Assembly: GCA_001730015.1 (NCBI GenBank)
Contig: MDLA01000117.1
Location: forward strand, 1-64,000
Direction: 5' to 3'
Length of the DNA: 64,000 nucleotides
Origin: Chromatiales bacterium (ex Bugula neritina AB1)
GTDB taxonomy: Bacteria; Pseudomonadota; Gammaproteobacteria; Granulosicoccales; Granulosicoccaceae
Positions 16,954 to 30,578 of this stretch are shown in pieces (position 1 is the first letter of the stretch; every line of letters begins with the position of its first letter). Below the pieces are notes generated by a model. That model was given only the letters and a program-made list of their open reading frames with translations. It made no database searches and was not told the DNA's origin. The translations under genes were made by a program, and so were the position numbers.

Positions 16954-17097
16954 TTGGCATGTAATGTGAATTACTGTATTTGTCGATGTAAATACGACTG
17001 GAAAAATCGATGTCTCCAGAGGCGGGCGTTGAGGTCTATACAGTTTTAGCAGTTCTCACCCCCAATCGGGCCCGCTTAGTCGGGCCCTCTTTTTTTG
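16954..17097 (+). ncRNA. candidate small RNA with own promoter and terminator
   Basis: A plus-strand terminator at 17068-17097 ends no visible gene: the flanking genes both read leftward. About 80 bases before it is a promoter-like pair, TTGGCA (16954-16959) and TATTTG (16977-16982), 17 bases apart. The transcript would run from about 16990 to 17097, roughly 105 bases. It contains a CTGGA/TCCAG stem-loop (about 16998-17020). No open frame of note is present. It does not resemble 6S, 4.5S, tmRNA or RNase P RNA. The spacer also carries the divergent hsp20 heat-shock promoter, so a heat-related function is possible. Confidence 0.35.
17068..17097 (+). terminator. strong orphan rho-independent terminator
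   Basis: GGGCCCG, loop CTTAGT, CGGGCCC and then TCTTTTTTTT. The T run is only on the plus-strand side, so it acts on plus-strand transcripts. Confidence 0.85.
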
Positions 17098-17220
17098 TAG
17101 AGCGTGTCGGGTTCTGCAATATTGGTGTGACTGACTTCCGGGCTTCCCGGTAAACCCTGTGGGGTGTGATTTTGGATTCTCTGATTTTTAAAATCTAAAT
17201 TTGATTTTTAAAATTAAATT

Positions 17221-17970
17221 TCAGCCACGGCCGATAAATGGCATGGCAGTCGCCATAATCGTGATGAACTGCACGTTGACATCAAGCGGCAGGTCTGCCA
17301 TTTGAATTACTGCGCGTGAAACATTCTCAACATCCATAACAGGTTCTACTTCTATCGCCCCGTTCGCCTGTGGAACGCCGGTCCTCATGCGCTCTGTCAT
17401 TTCAGAGGCGGCATTACCTATATCTATCTGACCGCACGCTATATTGAATGGCCTGCCGTCAAGTGAAACTGTTCTGGTCAGTCCAGTGATAGCATGCTTT
17501 GTGCTGGTGTAAGGTGCAGAGCCGGGGCGCGGTACCTGTGCAGATATAGATCCGTTGTTGATGATTCGTCCTCCCTGTGGTGTTTGTGCCCGCATTACAT
17601 TGAATGCGCCGCGGGCAATTAAAAATGCACCGGTCAGGTTTACGTCGACTACTTTTTTCCAGTCTTCTACTGAAATATCACCAATCGGCTTCGCTGCAAC
17701 ATTGTTGCCTGCATTGTTGAACACAACATCAAGTTGGCCGAACTTCGATGTTATATTTTCAAACAGGGTGTCGACGGCACTAGAGTCTGTAAGGTCTGCG
17801 GGGCAGGCCAGTGCATCGCTCGAAGGTACATCTGCAATCAGGTCGTTGAGAAGTTGTTCCCGGCGACCGGTCACTGCCACACGGTATCCGGCCTGCATAA
17901 ACGCTTGCGCCGTGCTTTTTCCAATTCCCGATGTAGCGCCGGTGATCAGTGCGACCCTGGTATTTGACAT
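17221..17970 (-). CDS. SDR-family NAD(P)-dependent oxidoreductase
   Basis: The protein has 249 residues, a classical short-chain dehydrogenase. The Rossmann motif [10 protein letters not shown] is at about residue 11, NNAGNN near residue 90, the catalytic Ser in NNGSISAQ and the YTSTKH pair near residue 153. The run ADLTDSSA after strand 3 gives the cofactor pocket. The substrate is not predictable; the close of the protein ([19 protein letters not shown]) is the usual end of SDR family members. It follows the nicotinamidase gene by 31 bases on the same strand, so the two are probably co-transcribed. Confidence 0.88.
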   Translation of the reverse strand: MSNTRVALITGATSGIGKSTAQAFMQAGYRVAVTGRREQLLNDLIADVPSSDALACPADLTDSSAVDTLFENITSKFGQLDVVFNNAGNNVAAKPIGDISVEDWKKVVDVNLTGAFLIARGAFNVMRAQTPQGGRIINNGSISAQVPRPGSAPYTSTKHAITGLTRTVSLDGRPFNIACGQIDIGNAASEMTERMRTGVPQANGAIEVEPVMDVENVSRAVIQMADLPLDVNVQFITIMATAMPFIGRG

Positions 17971-18001
17971 GCTGGTTATTCCTGTTTTAGCTGGTTTTTG
18001 T

Positions 18002-18643
18002 TTACCGGATAGATTCCGGGGAAATTAATTCGCTGGTTATGAGTTCAATATTGTTTTTCTCTAGAAATTCTGTGGTAAGTGCAGCGCTGTTATCTATGTC
18101 GATAGCCCGGCACGCGTCACTTATCACAAACGTTTTAAATCCTTCCCGGCTTGCATCCCCGGCTGAAAATCTTACGCAAAAATCATAAGCTAATCCCGCA
18201 CAGAAAACCCGTTTGATATCCAGCTTGCGTAAATAGCCGCTTAACCCGGTGCTGGTAGTCCGGTCGTTTTCAAAAAATGCAGAATAGGAATCTATAGCCG
18301 GGTTCATTCCTTTTCGAATTATCAGGGCAGCGGGGTCGGTATTCAATTCTGCGTGAAATTCAGCGCCGCCGGATCCCTGGATACAATGGTCCGGCCACAG
18401 TGTCTGCTCCCCGTAAGGCATTTCGATGGTTGAAAACGGATCTTTGCCAGGGTGTGACGAGGCAAATGATCCGTGATGCTCGGGATGCCAGTCCTGGGTA
18501 ATGGCGATATGCCGGAAGCAGGGTTGCAGTTTGTTGATCACCGGGACAACGTCGTCGCCGCCAGGTACAGCCAGCGCACCGTCGCTGCAAAAATCATTTT
18601 GCACATCGATAATCAAAAGCAGATCGTTTTCGTCAGGTTTCAT
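18002..18643 (-). CDS. pncA: nicotinamidase
   Basis: The enzyme hydrolyses nicotinamide to nicotinate for NAD salvage. The protein has 213 residues. The catalytic triad is visible as Asp13 (IDVQNDF), Lys111 (IRKG) and Cys156 (AYDFCV). The metal ligands are Asp51, His53 ([10 protein letters not shown]) and His86 (WPDHCIQG). The ATG is preceded by GGAGG eight bases upstream. It heads a two-gene unit with the SDR, which may use the NAD(P) pool but need not be functionally linked. It is divergent from rnhB across 180 bases. Confidence 0.93.
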   Translation of the reverse strand: MKPDENDLLLIIDVQNDFCSDGALAVPGGDDVVPVINKLQPCFRHIAITQDWHPEHHGSFASSHPGKDPFSTIEMPYGEQTLWPDHCIQGSGGAEFHAELNTDPAALIIRKGMNPAIDSYSAFFENDRTTSTGLSGYLRKLDIKRVFCAGLAYDFCVRFSAGDASREGFKTFVISDACRAIDIDNSAALTTEFLEKNNIELITSELISPESIR

Positions 18644-18823
18644 TAAGATGCCTCCGGGTGGGTGATCGTTAATGCCGGTGCTGATTGTGTCGCTTCAGCG
18701 CTGTTGTTGCCGGGTTAGTCAGCGAGCTCATTGTGCCTCATTTGGCGCGCGGCGTTGCAGCCATTTTCGCTATGCAATCGGCCACCCGAACAGATATCAT
18801 AGGCAGGCCCAACGAGTCCTCTT

Positions 18824-19474
18824 ATGCGCCAGCCTTCTCTGTCATTTGATCAACTTTTTCTGGAACATTCCGGATCCGGCAAACGTTACCTTGTCGCCGG
18901 TGTTGATGAGGCCGGCAGAGGACCGCTGGCGGGCAGTGTGGTTGCCGCCGCAGTGATCCTCGATCCTGAGCATAAGATTGCCGGCATCACCGATTCCAAG
19001 GCAATAGCCGAAGACAAAAGAGAAGAGCTGGCTGAACTGATCCGTGAACGCGCTTTAGCCTGGGCCGTGGCTGAGACTAGTGTCGCCGAGATTGATCAAT
19101 TGAATATTCTGCATGCATCGATGCTTGCTATGGCACGCGCTATTGAGCAGCTGCCCACAACGCCCGATCATTGTTTAATCGATGGTAACCGGTGTCCGGT
19201 CAGTCCGTATAATTGTCAGGCAGTGGTCAAGGGGGATACTTTTGTGCAGGAAATATCCGCAGCGTCCATACTGGCCAAGGTGAGCCGTGATCGAACAATG
19301 CATGAGCTGCACAAAATGCATCCGCAGTATGGTTTTGATCGTCATAAGGGCTACCCAACAAAGCAACATCTGCAGGCCCTCGAAGAATACGGAGTGCTTG
19401 AGCATCATCGGCGCAGTTTCGGGCCGGTACGCTCTGTCATAGCACGCACAGAATGTGCTGGAGAATCCCGGTGA
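18824..19474 (+). CDS. rnhB: ribonuclease HII
   Basis: The enzyme nicks the RNA strand of RNA-DNA hybrids and removes single ribonucleotides from DNA. The protein has 216 residues. The motif [12 protein letters not shown] (Asp28, Glu29) opens the catalytic site, TDSKAI and the later [10 protein letters not shown] and HKGYPTKQH segments are typical. The stop overlaps the dnaE start (GTGA). In many gammaproteobacteria rnhB lies between lpxB and dnaE; here the lpx genes are not upstream, where pncA is found instead. Confidence 0.95.
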   Translation: MRQPSLSFDQLFLEHSGSGKRYLVAGVDEAGRGPLAGSVVAAAVILDPEHKIAGITDSKAIAEDKREELAELIRERALAWAVAETSVAEIDQLNILHASMLAMARAIEQLPTTPDHCLIDGNRCPVSPYNCQAVVKGDTFVQEISAASILAKVSRDRTMHELHKMHPQYGFDRHKGYPTKQHLQALEEYGVLEHHRRSFGPVRSVIARTECAGESR

Positions 19475-22400
19475 GTCATTTTGTCCACCTGCGTGTGCAC
19501 ACAGAATTTTCTCTGGTCGACAGTGTGGTCCGTATCGGCCGTCTGATGTCAGGCACGGCTGCCGGTGGCATGCCGGCAGTCGCACTGACCGACCAAAGCA
19601 ACATGTTTGCGCTGATCAAGTTTTATCGCGCTGCTATAAAGGCGGGAGTTAAGCCGATAATCGGTGTCGATGCGCTGGTGGATACCGGATCTCAGAGCCT
19701 GTCCCCCATAGTACTGCTGGCGCAAACCACACAAGGGTATCTGAATCTCTCGGAACTGGTGTCACGCAGTTATCAGGAAGGGCAGGATACTCAGGGCGCG
19801 ATCCTCCAGTACAGCTGGTTTGAAGGGCTCAGCGACGGCATCATCGCTTTGTCGGGTGGTCGCTCAGGTGACATCGGCCAGTCACTCCTTGCTGGTAATA
19901 CCGAAGAAGCTCAGCGGCGGCTTGAAGGTTGGCAGGAACTTTTTCCGGAGCGTTTCTACCTCGAACTGCAGCGTACCGGGCGACCCGATGAGGAGCGTTA
20001 TATTCAGGCAGTACTACCGCTGGCCTCGGAAGCGGGTTGTCCGGTGGTGGCAACCAATGACGTTCGGTTTTTGCAGAAAAGCGAATTTGAAGCGCATGAA
20101 GTCCGGGTGTGTATTCACCAGGGGCATGAGGTCACCAGTACTCGCCGGCCTCGAATTTACAGTGAGCAGCAGTATCTCAAGAGCGCAGCGGAAATGGCGG
20201 ATCTGTTTGCAGACATTCCGGCAGCACTGGAAAATTCAGTGCAGATAGCCATGCGGTGCAATCTGACCATTCGGCTTGGTGATTCGATGTTGCCGGATTT
20301 CCCGGTGCCACCCGGATCAAACGAGAGCGATTTTCTGCGCAAGCAATCGGAAGAGGGGTTGAACTGGCGGCTGAGCAAGCTGTACGACACCACTGCCGCT
20401 GATTTTGCCGAAATTCGTAAGCCGTACGATGCACGTCTTGCCAGAGAGCTTGATGTCATCATTCAAATGGAATTCCCCGGCTACTTTTTGATCGTATCGG
20501 ACTTCATCAAATGGAGTCGGGACAACGATATTCCGGTAGGGCCGGGGCGTGGCTCGGGGGCCGGGTCGCTGGTCGCTTATGCGTTGGCGATCACCGATCT
20601 CGATCCACTCGCGTACGATTTACTTTTTGAGCGTTTTCTTAACCCTGAGCGGGTATCCATGCCGGATTTCGATATCGACTTCTGTATGGACAAGCGCGAT
20701 CAGGTGATCCAGTACGTGGCGGAGAAATACGGCAGCGAGAAGGTGTCGCAGATTATTACCTACGGCACCATGGCGGCGAAGGCGGTAGTGCGCGATGTCG
20801 CCCGGGTGATGGGGCATCCGTACGGCTTTGGAGATCGACTGGCGAAAATGGTGCCGCTCGATCTGGGTATCACCCTGACCAAAGCAATCGATGCGTCCGA
20901 AGAGCTGCGTCGCGCCTATAACACCGAAGAAGATTTGAAAGCCGTAGTCGATATGGCGCTGCAGCTTGAGGGTTTATCGCGTAACGCTGGCAAGCACGCC
21001 GGTGGGGTGGTGATCGCACCCACGCGCCTGACCGACTTCACACCGCTGTACTGTGAAGCAGATGGCTCCAGTCTGGTGACCCAGTTTGATAAAGACGACG
21101 CCGAAGCCGTCGGGCTGGTCAAATTTGATTTTCTTGGCCTGCGCACACTGACGATCATCGACAATGCCGTGAAAATGATCAATAACGATAAACCTCCGGA
21201 GCAGCAGCTGGTGCTGGAGAAATTGCCGTTTGATGATGGTGCCACCTTTGAATTGCTGCAGCAGGCAAAAACCACCGGGGTGTTTCAGCTTGAATCCGGC
21301 GGTATGAAAAAACTGATTGCCCAGCTCAAGCCCGATTGCTTTGACGATGTCGTGGCACTGGTGGCGCTGTATCGTCCGGGGCCAATGAGCTCCGGCATGC
21401 TCGATGATTTTATCGCGCGCAAAAATGGCCGTGCCGAAGTATCTTACCCGCACCCGGATTATCAGCACGAGAGTTTGAAACCGATTCTGGAATCCACCTA
21501 CGGTGTTATTGTGTATCAGGAACAGGTGATGCAGATCGGTCAGGTGCTGGCTGGCTATTCGCTGGGCGGTGCTGACGTCCTCCGGCGCGCAATGGGCAAG
21601 AAAAAGCCTGAGGAAATGGCTAAGCAGCGGCAGGTTTTTGTTGATGGCTGCAGCGCCAACAATATCGACGAAAAACTCTCCAGTAATATATTTGATCTGG
21701 TCGAAAAGTTTGCAGGCTACGGTTTTAATAAGTCGCACTCGGTAGCATACGCGGTGTTGTCGTATCAGACTGCATGGCTGAAGAGACACTATCCGGCCGA
21801 ATTTTTCAGTGCAGTGTTAACCGCCGATATGGACGCAACCGAAAAAGTGGTGCGCACAATAGACGACTGTCTGGAGTCGGGTCTGAAGCTGCTGCCGCCC
21901 GATATTAATAAATCCGAAACAGGCTTCACGCCCACCGATTCCCGGACCGTGCGTTTTGGACTTGCGGCGATTAAAGGCGTAGGCGAGGGCGTGCTTGATA
22001 AAATTATTGGTGAGCGCCGAAGAGGCGGTAAATACCGCAGCCTGATTGATCTGTGCGGCAGGCTCGGGGGAGAGAATGTCGGGCGCAGCGTTCTGGAATG
22101 CCTGATTCGAGCAGGCGCGCTGGATTGTCTGGGGGAAAACCGTGCAACCGCCATGAACAATCTCGGGCTTGCCATTACTGCAGCTCAGCAGGCGGCTCGT
22201 AACAACATGAGCGGGCAGGTAGATATGTTCGGCAATGTTGTCGCAGCAGATACAGACGATGCTGTCGATCTCGTGCGTTGTGAAGACTGGTCTGATTCAG
22301 ACCGCCTGGCAGCCGAGCGAAAAACCACCGGACTCTATATCAGCGGCCACCCGATTGACCCGTATGTGCATGAATTAACCAAGATTGCCAATGGCCGGAT

Positions 22401-22974
22401 TATTGATCAATGCGAGCGAGTGCCTGTGCCGTCCGCCTCTGACGACAGCTCCCGCTGGGGGCGGGCATCGCAGGATGCCGTTATGGCCGGCCTGGTCAGT
22501 GATCTGCGGGTCAGGGCGACGAACCGCGGCAGCAAAATCATGACCGCCACCCTTGATGATCGCAGTGGTAAAGTTGATGTCGTGGTGTCCGGTGATCTGC
22601 TCGATGAGCATGGTAGCAAAATGGCCGTAGACACCATTGTTGTTGTAGAAGGCGGTCTCGGAATCGACTCCTTTAGTGGCGGCTATAGTCTTCGAGCACG
22701 GCAGATCTATACGATTGACGAAGCGCGTGAGCGATTTGCGCGCTTGCTGCTGGTTACCTGGCGTTCATCCGGTACGGAATCACTGCAAAATATTCAGAAT
22801 GCGCTTGCCGGTCATCGCAAAGGCGGACGATTACCGGTTTTTATCGACTATACCAATGACTCTGCCTCTGCACGAATTCGCCTTGGCGATGACTGGCAGA
22901 TCAACCCGAGCCCTGAGTTACTGGAATCGCTGAACAAAACCGAAGGCGTCAGCGATGTGGATGTGGTCTACTGA
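19471..22974 (+). CDS. dnaE: DNA polymerase III alpha subunit
   Basis: This is the replicative polymerase subunit, with 1167 residues. I chose the GTG at 19471, which overlaps the rnhB stop, because GGAG lies seven bases upstream and because it places the catalytic aspartates of PDFDIDF at residues 401 and 403, the same numbers as in E. coli. An alternative ATG at 19453 adds six residues. Domains in order are PHP ([14 protein letters not shown] near the start), polymerase core, HhH region (about 880-960) and OB fold ([20 protein letters not shown], about 1000-1080). RNH-DNAE-ACCA-TILS spacing suggests one long transcript. Confidence 0.97.
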   Translation: MSHFVHLRVHTEFSLVDSVVRIGRLMSGTAAGGMPAVALTDQSNMFALIKFYRAAIKAGVKPIIGVDALVDTGSQSLSPIVLLAQTTQGYLNLSELVSRSYQEGQDTQGAILQYSWFEGLSDGIIALSGGRSGDIGQSLLAGNTEEAQRRLEGWQELFPERFYLELQRTGRPDEERYIQAVLPLASEAGCPVVATNDVRFLQKSEFEAHEVRVCIHQGHEVTSTRRPRIYSEQQYLKSAAEMADLFADIPAALENSVQIAMRCNLTIRLGDSMLPDFPVPPGSNESDFLRKQSEEGLNWRLSKLYDTTAADFAEIRKPYDARLARELDVIIQMEFPGYFLIVSDFIKWSRDNDIPVGPGRGSGAGSLVAYALAITDLDPLAYDLLFERFLNPERVSMPDFDIDFCMDKRDQVIQYVAEKYGSEKVSQIITYGTMAAKAVVRDVARVMGHPYGFGDRLAKMVPLDLGITLTKAIDASEELRRAYNTEEDLKAVVDMALQLEGLSRNAGKHAGGVVIAPTRLTDFTPLYCEADGSSLVTQFDKDDAEAVGLVKFDFLGLRTLTIIDNAVKMINNDKPPEQQLVLEKLPFDDGATFELLQQAKTTGVFQLESGGMKKLIAQLKPDCFDDVVALVALYRPGPMSSGMLDDFIARKNGRAEVSYPHPDYQHESLKPILESTYGVIVYQEQVMQIGQVLAGYSLGGADVLRRAMGKKKPEEMAKQRQVFVDGCSANNIDEKLSSNIFDLVEKFAGYGFNKSHSVAYAVLSYQTAWLKRHYPAEFFSAVLTADMDATEKVVRTIDDCLESGLKLLPPDINKSETGFTPTDSRTVRFGLAAIKGVGEGVLDKIIGERRRGGKYRSLIDLCGRLGGENVGRSVLECLIRAGALDCLGENRATAMNNLGLAITAAQQAARNNMSGQVDMFGNVVAADTDDAVDLVRCEDWSDSDRLAAERKTTGLYISGHPIDPYVHELTKIANGRIIDQCERVPVPSASDDSSRWGRASQDAVMAGLVSDLRVRATNRGSKIMTATLDDRSGKVDVVVSGDLLDEHGSKMAVDTIVVVEGGLGIDSFSGGYSLRARQIYTIDEARERFARLLLVTWRSSGTESLQNIQNALAGHRKGGRLPVFIDYTNDSASARIRLGDDWQINPSPELLESLNKTEGVSDVDVVY

Positions 22975-22985
22975 AGCAATTTGAA

Positions 22986-23945
22986 ATGAATCCAAGCTAT
23001 CTTGAATTTGAACAGCCCATTGCTGATTTACGTGCGAAAATAGATGAGCTCAGCACTGCCACTGACGACGTTGAAATTGATGTCGCCGAGGAGATCATCC
23101 GGCTGCAGAACAAATGCAACAAGCTGACTGAAACAATCTTTGCAAAGCTCGATCCGTGGCAGGTATCGCAGGTTGCAAGACACCCCGGTCGGCCGTTTGC
23201 ACTCGATTACATCAAGCTGATTTTTACCGAATTCGAAGAATTGCACGGCGACCGTGCATTCGCAGATGATCCGGCCATTGTGGCAGGGCTCGCCCGGCTT
23301 AACGGGCAATCGGTGGCAGTACTCGGACAGCAGAAAGGCCGCGACACCAAAGAAAAGCTGCATCGGAATTTCGGGATGCCAAAGCCTGAAGGGTATCGCA
23401 AGGCATTGCGGATCATGAAGCTTGCAGAAAAGTTCAGGTTGCCGCTTATCACACTAATCGATACCCCGGGAGCCTATCCCGGAATCGGGGCTGAAGAACG
23501 CGGACAGAGTGAGGCAATTGCACGGAATCTGATCACACTCAGTGATTTGCGCACCCCGGTTATTTGCACGGTTATCGGCGAAGGCGGATCAGGTGGCGCG
23601 CTGGCGATCGGCGTAGGTGATCGCATCAACATGATGCAATACAGCACCTATAGCGTGATTTCACCGGAAGGTTGTGCTTCAATTTTATGGAAAAGTGCAG
23701 ATAAAGCGCCGGAAGCAGCAGAGGCCATGGGTATCACCTCTGAGCGTCTTAAGGAGCTGAAACTGGTAGACCGGATAATCGCCGAGCCGCTGGGTGGTGC
23801 TCACCGCGATCATAACGCTGCAGCTGAGTCACTGCGTAATGCCCTCATCGACGACCTCGGCAATCTTTCGTCGATGCCAATTGACGATCTCATTAACCAG
23901 CGCAGCGAAAAACTTCGAAACTTTGGTGAATACAACGACAACTGA
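22986..23945 (+). CDS. accA: acetyl-CoA carboxylase carboxyltransferase subunit alpha
   Basis: The protein has 319 residues, the normal length. With AccD it moves the carboxyl group from biotin to acetyl-CoA to make malonyl-CoA. The N-terminal helices start [12 protein letters not shown], and the oxyanion-hole motifs are [15 protein letters not shown] and [15 protein letters not shown]. It starts 11 bases after dnaE. Its last 20 bases overlap the probable start of tilS. A second carboxyltransferase-fold gene lies at the right end of the window. Confidence 0.97.
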   Translation: MNPSYLEFEQPIADLRAKIDELSTATDDVEIDVAEEIIRLQNKCNKLTETIFAKLDPWQVSQVARHPGRPFALDYIKLIFTEFEELHGDRAFADDPAIVAGLARLNGQSVAVLGQQKGRDTKEKLHRNFGMPKPEGYRKALRIMKLAEKFRLPLITLIDTPGAYPGIGAEERGQSEAIARNLITLSDLRTPVICTVIGEGGSGGALAIGVGDRINMMQYSTYSVISPEGCASILWKSADKAPEAAEAMGITSERLKELKLVDRIIAEPLGGAHRDHNAAAESLRNALIDDLGNLSSMPIDDLINQRSEKLRNFGEYNDN

Positions 23946-25278
23946 CGCGAGCCCGCCAGTTTGCGGCAGTCGCGCGCTTACGAGCTTGCAGCAGGCGTTC
24001 AATTCAGCGTTGACGCGGCAATTACCAACCGCCGATGTCTCTTTGCTGGTGGCCTATAGTGGTGGGCTGGATTCCCATGTGCTGTTGTGGCTTGCGAAGC
24101 TATGGGCTGAAGCCCGCCCGTCCAGCCACGTTCGGGCGATTTATATAGACCATGGTTTGCAGAAGCAAAGTGACCGATGGGGCGAGCATTGTGCACAGGT
24201 TTGTTCGAATCTTGGAATCCCGTTGCAAGTGCTTGCTGTACAGGTTGAAACCAACGGTGAACAAAGCCCGGAGGAGGCTGCCAGAACCGCTCGGTATCTT
24301 GCGCTGCAACAAGCTATGCAAATGGGTGAATTTCTAGTGACGGGGCATCATGCGGATGATCAGGCGGAAACACTGCTGCTTCAATTGATGCGTGGCGCTG
24401 GAGTGAGGGGATTGTCGTCAATGCCTGAGTGCGGTGAATTCGGTTGCGGCTTTCACCTTCGGCCGTTGCTGAATTGCCCGGCTGAAACCCTGGTGCAGGC
24501 CGGTGCCGAGCTTGACCTGCGCTGGATAGATGATCCCAGCAATTCAGACCAGCGCTACGATCGCAATCTGATCAGACACTCTGTTATGCCGCTGCTTAAA
24601 GCGCGCTGGCCGTCGCTGGCTTTGAATCTCAGCCGCACTGCAGCTCATTGCCACGAGGCAGCGGAAATAAGCGCATTTGCCGCTGAATCCCTTTTAGGTC
24701 AGTGCAAGGATCAGCTGCAGCTGAGTCTTGGTGTATTCGGCGGGCTGCCGGTGCTGCACCGTAAAAACCTATTGCGGCACTGGATTGAATCACAGGGTTA
24801 CCGGCCACCGTCAAGTGCCCAGCTGAATCGAATGCTTGCGGATCTGGTCGATGCCTCATCTGATTCTGCCGGCCTGGTAAATTTTGGTGATGCTCAAATA
24901 CGCCGGTATCGCAACACATTGTATCTGGGGCTGCGTGGTGTGCTCGAATCCGTCAAAGATTTCGAATACCGCTGGAGCGATACCCAAAGCCCCTTAGTGA
25001 TTGCTGAAACCGGTCGGGTATTAACCCGGGCTGATATCACTTTCAGGCCGGGTTCGGTGCCGACCGGTTCCGTGATTGTGCAAAACCGACGTGGCGGCGA
25101 ACGCATTCAGCTGGCAGGCCGCTCACACAGCAAGACAATCAAAGCTCTGTTGCAGGAAAAAGGCTGCCCTCCGTGGGAACGCAGTCGCGTGCCGCTGGTG
25201 TTTGTCGATGGAGAGCTCGCGGCGATTATTGATATTGGTGTCAGTGCGGCGTTCAGTAGCCGGATAACTACATCCTGA
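23926..25278 (+). CDS. tilS: tRNA(Ile)-lysidine synthase
   Basis: The enzyme adds lysine to C34 of tRNA-Ile(CAU) so that it reads AUA. The PP-loop ATPase motif [12 protein letters not shown] lies near residue 45, and the C-terminal domain with [19 protein letters not shown] is typical. The open frame extends far back into accA, but the GTG at 23926 gives 450 residues, close to the E. coli length of 432; TTG 23923 is also possible. Either start overlaps accA by about 20 bases, so coupling is likely. The gene is followed by 225 bases before pyrG. Confidence 0.92.
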   Translation: MNTTTTDASPPVCGSRALTSLQQAFNSALTRQLPTADVSLLVAYSGGLDSHVLLWLAKLWAEARPSSHVRAIYIDHGLQKQSDRWGEHCAQVCSNLGIPLQVLAVQVETNGEQSPEEAARTARYLALQQAMQMGEFLVTGHHADDQAETLLLQLMRGAGVRGLSSMPECGEFGCGFHLRPLLNCPAETLVQAGAELDLRWIDDPSNSDQRYDRNLIRHSVMPLLKARWPSLALNLSRTAAHCHEAAEISAFAAESLLGQCKDQLQLSLGVFGGLPVLHRKNLLRHWIESQGYRPPSSAQLNRMLADLVDASSDSAGLVNFGDAQIRRYRNTLYLGLRGVLESVKDFEYRWSDTQSPLVIAETGRVLTRADITFRPGSVPTGSVIVQNRRGGERIQLAGRSHSKTIKALLQEKGCPPWERSRVPLVFVDGELAAIIDIGVSAAFSSRITTS

Positions 25279-25338
25279 CGGAAGCGTTTTGCCCGTTGTC
25301 TGCCATGTCTGCTACAGGTTTGACTGGCTTTTTTATAG

Positions 25339-27141
<1,803 letters not shown>

Positions 27142-27144
27142 TCA

Positions 27145-29311
<2,167 letters not shown>

Positions 29312-29323
29312 GCAGGCAGCTTG

Positions 29324-29695
29324 ATGTTGAGAATTTTTATCGCAGCACTGGTGGTTGTCGCCGTGTTGTTACAGTGGCGGTTCTGGCTCGGTGACGGCGG
29401 TATCAGAGAATTGAGCCAGAGCGGTGAAGCGCTGACCGTGCTGGCTGAAGAGCTGGCTGCGCAGCAGGACATCAATACTGCACTGCGAGCAGAAGTCGTC
29501 GATCTGGCCGAGGGCGTTGGTGAAATCGAGGAGCGCGCTCGATCAGAGCTTGGCATGATAGGCTCAGAAGAAGTGTTTTATCAGTTTGTTGGTACCCGCA
29601 ACGACGAACCCGGTGGAAACCTTGCCCAGGTTCGCGTTACCAGTGATCGGGTCAGCGTTACAACGAATGAAGTAAACAACACGCCAGTCCAATAA
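29324..29695 (+). CDS. ftsB: cell division protein FtsB
   Basis: The protein has 123 residues: one N-terminal transmembrane helix (about residues 3-20), then a Leu-rich coiled coil (about 28-72) and the motif ERARSELGMI that ends the FtsB domain. It joins FtsL and FtsQ in the divisome. I chose ATG 29324; a TTG directly before it is also in frame. Position after eno is standard. The usual next gene, ispD, is missing here. Confidence 0.92.
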   Translation: MLRIFIAALVVVAVLLQWRFWLGDGGIRELSQSGEALTVLAEELAAQQDINTALRAEVVDLAEGVGEIEERARSELGMIGSEEVFYQFVGTRNDEPGGNLAQVRVTSDRVSVTTNEVNNTPVQ

Positions 29696-29802
29696 TACTG
29701 CTGTTGCTATAGCTTGAATCTATTAGTACGTCTCGGCTTCACCAGGCAGCAACCTTTCTTATGTTTTTTTATTTGTAAACCAACACGAAATCTGGAGCTA
29801 CC

Positions 29803-30273
29803 GTGAGAATAGGGCACGGCTATGACGTACATGCCTTCTGTGAAGGATCCGGAATAACATTATGTGGAGTCTCTATTCCGTACACTCGTGGTTTTCTTGC
29901 CCACAGCGATGGTGATGTTGCGTTGCATGCACTTTGCGATGCCCTGTTGGGCGCCGCAGCTCTTGGCGATATCGGCCGGCATTTCCCGGATACCGATAAA
30001 GCGTTCGAGAATATAGATAGCCGGATTCTGCTGCGACGGGTCAGGGAGTTGCTGGCGGAAAAAGGGTTGCAATGTAACAACGCTGATCTGACTATCGTTG
30101 CACAGAGTCCGAAACTGGCCCCGCACATACCCGACATGCTCGTTGTTCTGGCCGCTGATCTCGGCATTGCTGCAGATCGTATAAATGTAAAAGCGACAAC
30201 TAGCGAGAAACTCGGTTTCACGGGTCGCAGTGAGGGAATAGCCGCTTATGCTGTAGTTACTGTCAGCGACTGA
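29803..30273 (+). CDS. ispF: 2-C-methyl-D-erythritol 2,4-cyclodiphosphate synthase
   Basis: The enzyme forms MEcPP in the MEP isoprenoid pathway. The protein has 156 residues and starts with GTG. The zinc site is Asp8, His10 (GYDVHAF) and His42 ([10 protein letters not shown]), and the C-terminal [17 protein letters not shown] is typical. It stands 107 bases after ftsB without ispD between. The gene for IspD must be elsewhere, as MEP synthesis needs both. Confidence 0.96.
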   Translation: MRIGHGYDVHAFCEGSGITLCGVSIPYTRGFLAHSDGDVALHALCDALLGAAALGDIGRHFPDTDKAFENIDSRILLRRVRELLAEKGLQCNNADLTIVAQSPKLAPHIPDMLVVLAADLGIAADRINVKATTSEKLGFTGRSEGIAAYAVVTVSD

Positions 30274-30578
30274 TCACGGTAGATTGTACGGCTGTCCTTG
30301 ACCTAAGTTTAAACTCCGTCAGTTGGCTGGCTAGCTCACGGGATTCACGGGATCTCACTTGATCTTTGATTCCACAGCGAATTTTTTCTCTTGCAAATAT
30401 CAGTAGGTATTTGGCGCGAGAAGAAAATCCACTGTGAAATCCCCTGGTGTGACTAGATCAGGTCGGCGCGATATCCTCGCCAACCCATGAATAATGCGGG
30501 CTAGCTCTGGTTGACAAACGAGCTGTTCAGGCTGAAAAATCAATGTGATCAGCGCCTGTTGCGCGATTTGCGAGTGTG
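30274..30578. other. 305-bp convergent intergenic region
   Basis: No gene is apparent. The stretch holds the imperfect 74-bp inverted repeat at 30368-30441, which may terminate both converging genes. Confidence 0.5.
30368..30441. repeat. imperfect 74-bp inverted repeat
   Basis: GATTCCACAG at 30368 pairs with CTGTGAAATC at 30432 (one mismatch), the interior arms are AT-rich with several mismatches, and the centre CAAATA/TATTTG pairs fully. It sits between converging ispF and the DUF937 gene. It could be a bidirectional terminator or a degenerate mobile repeat. Confidence 0.5.
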
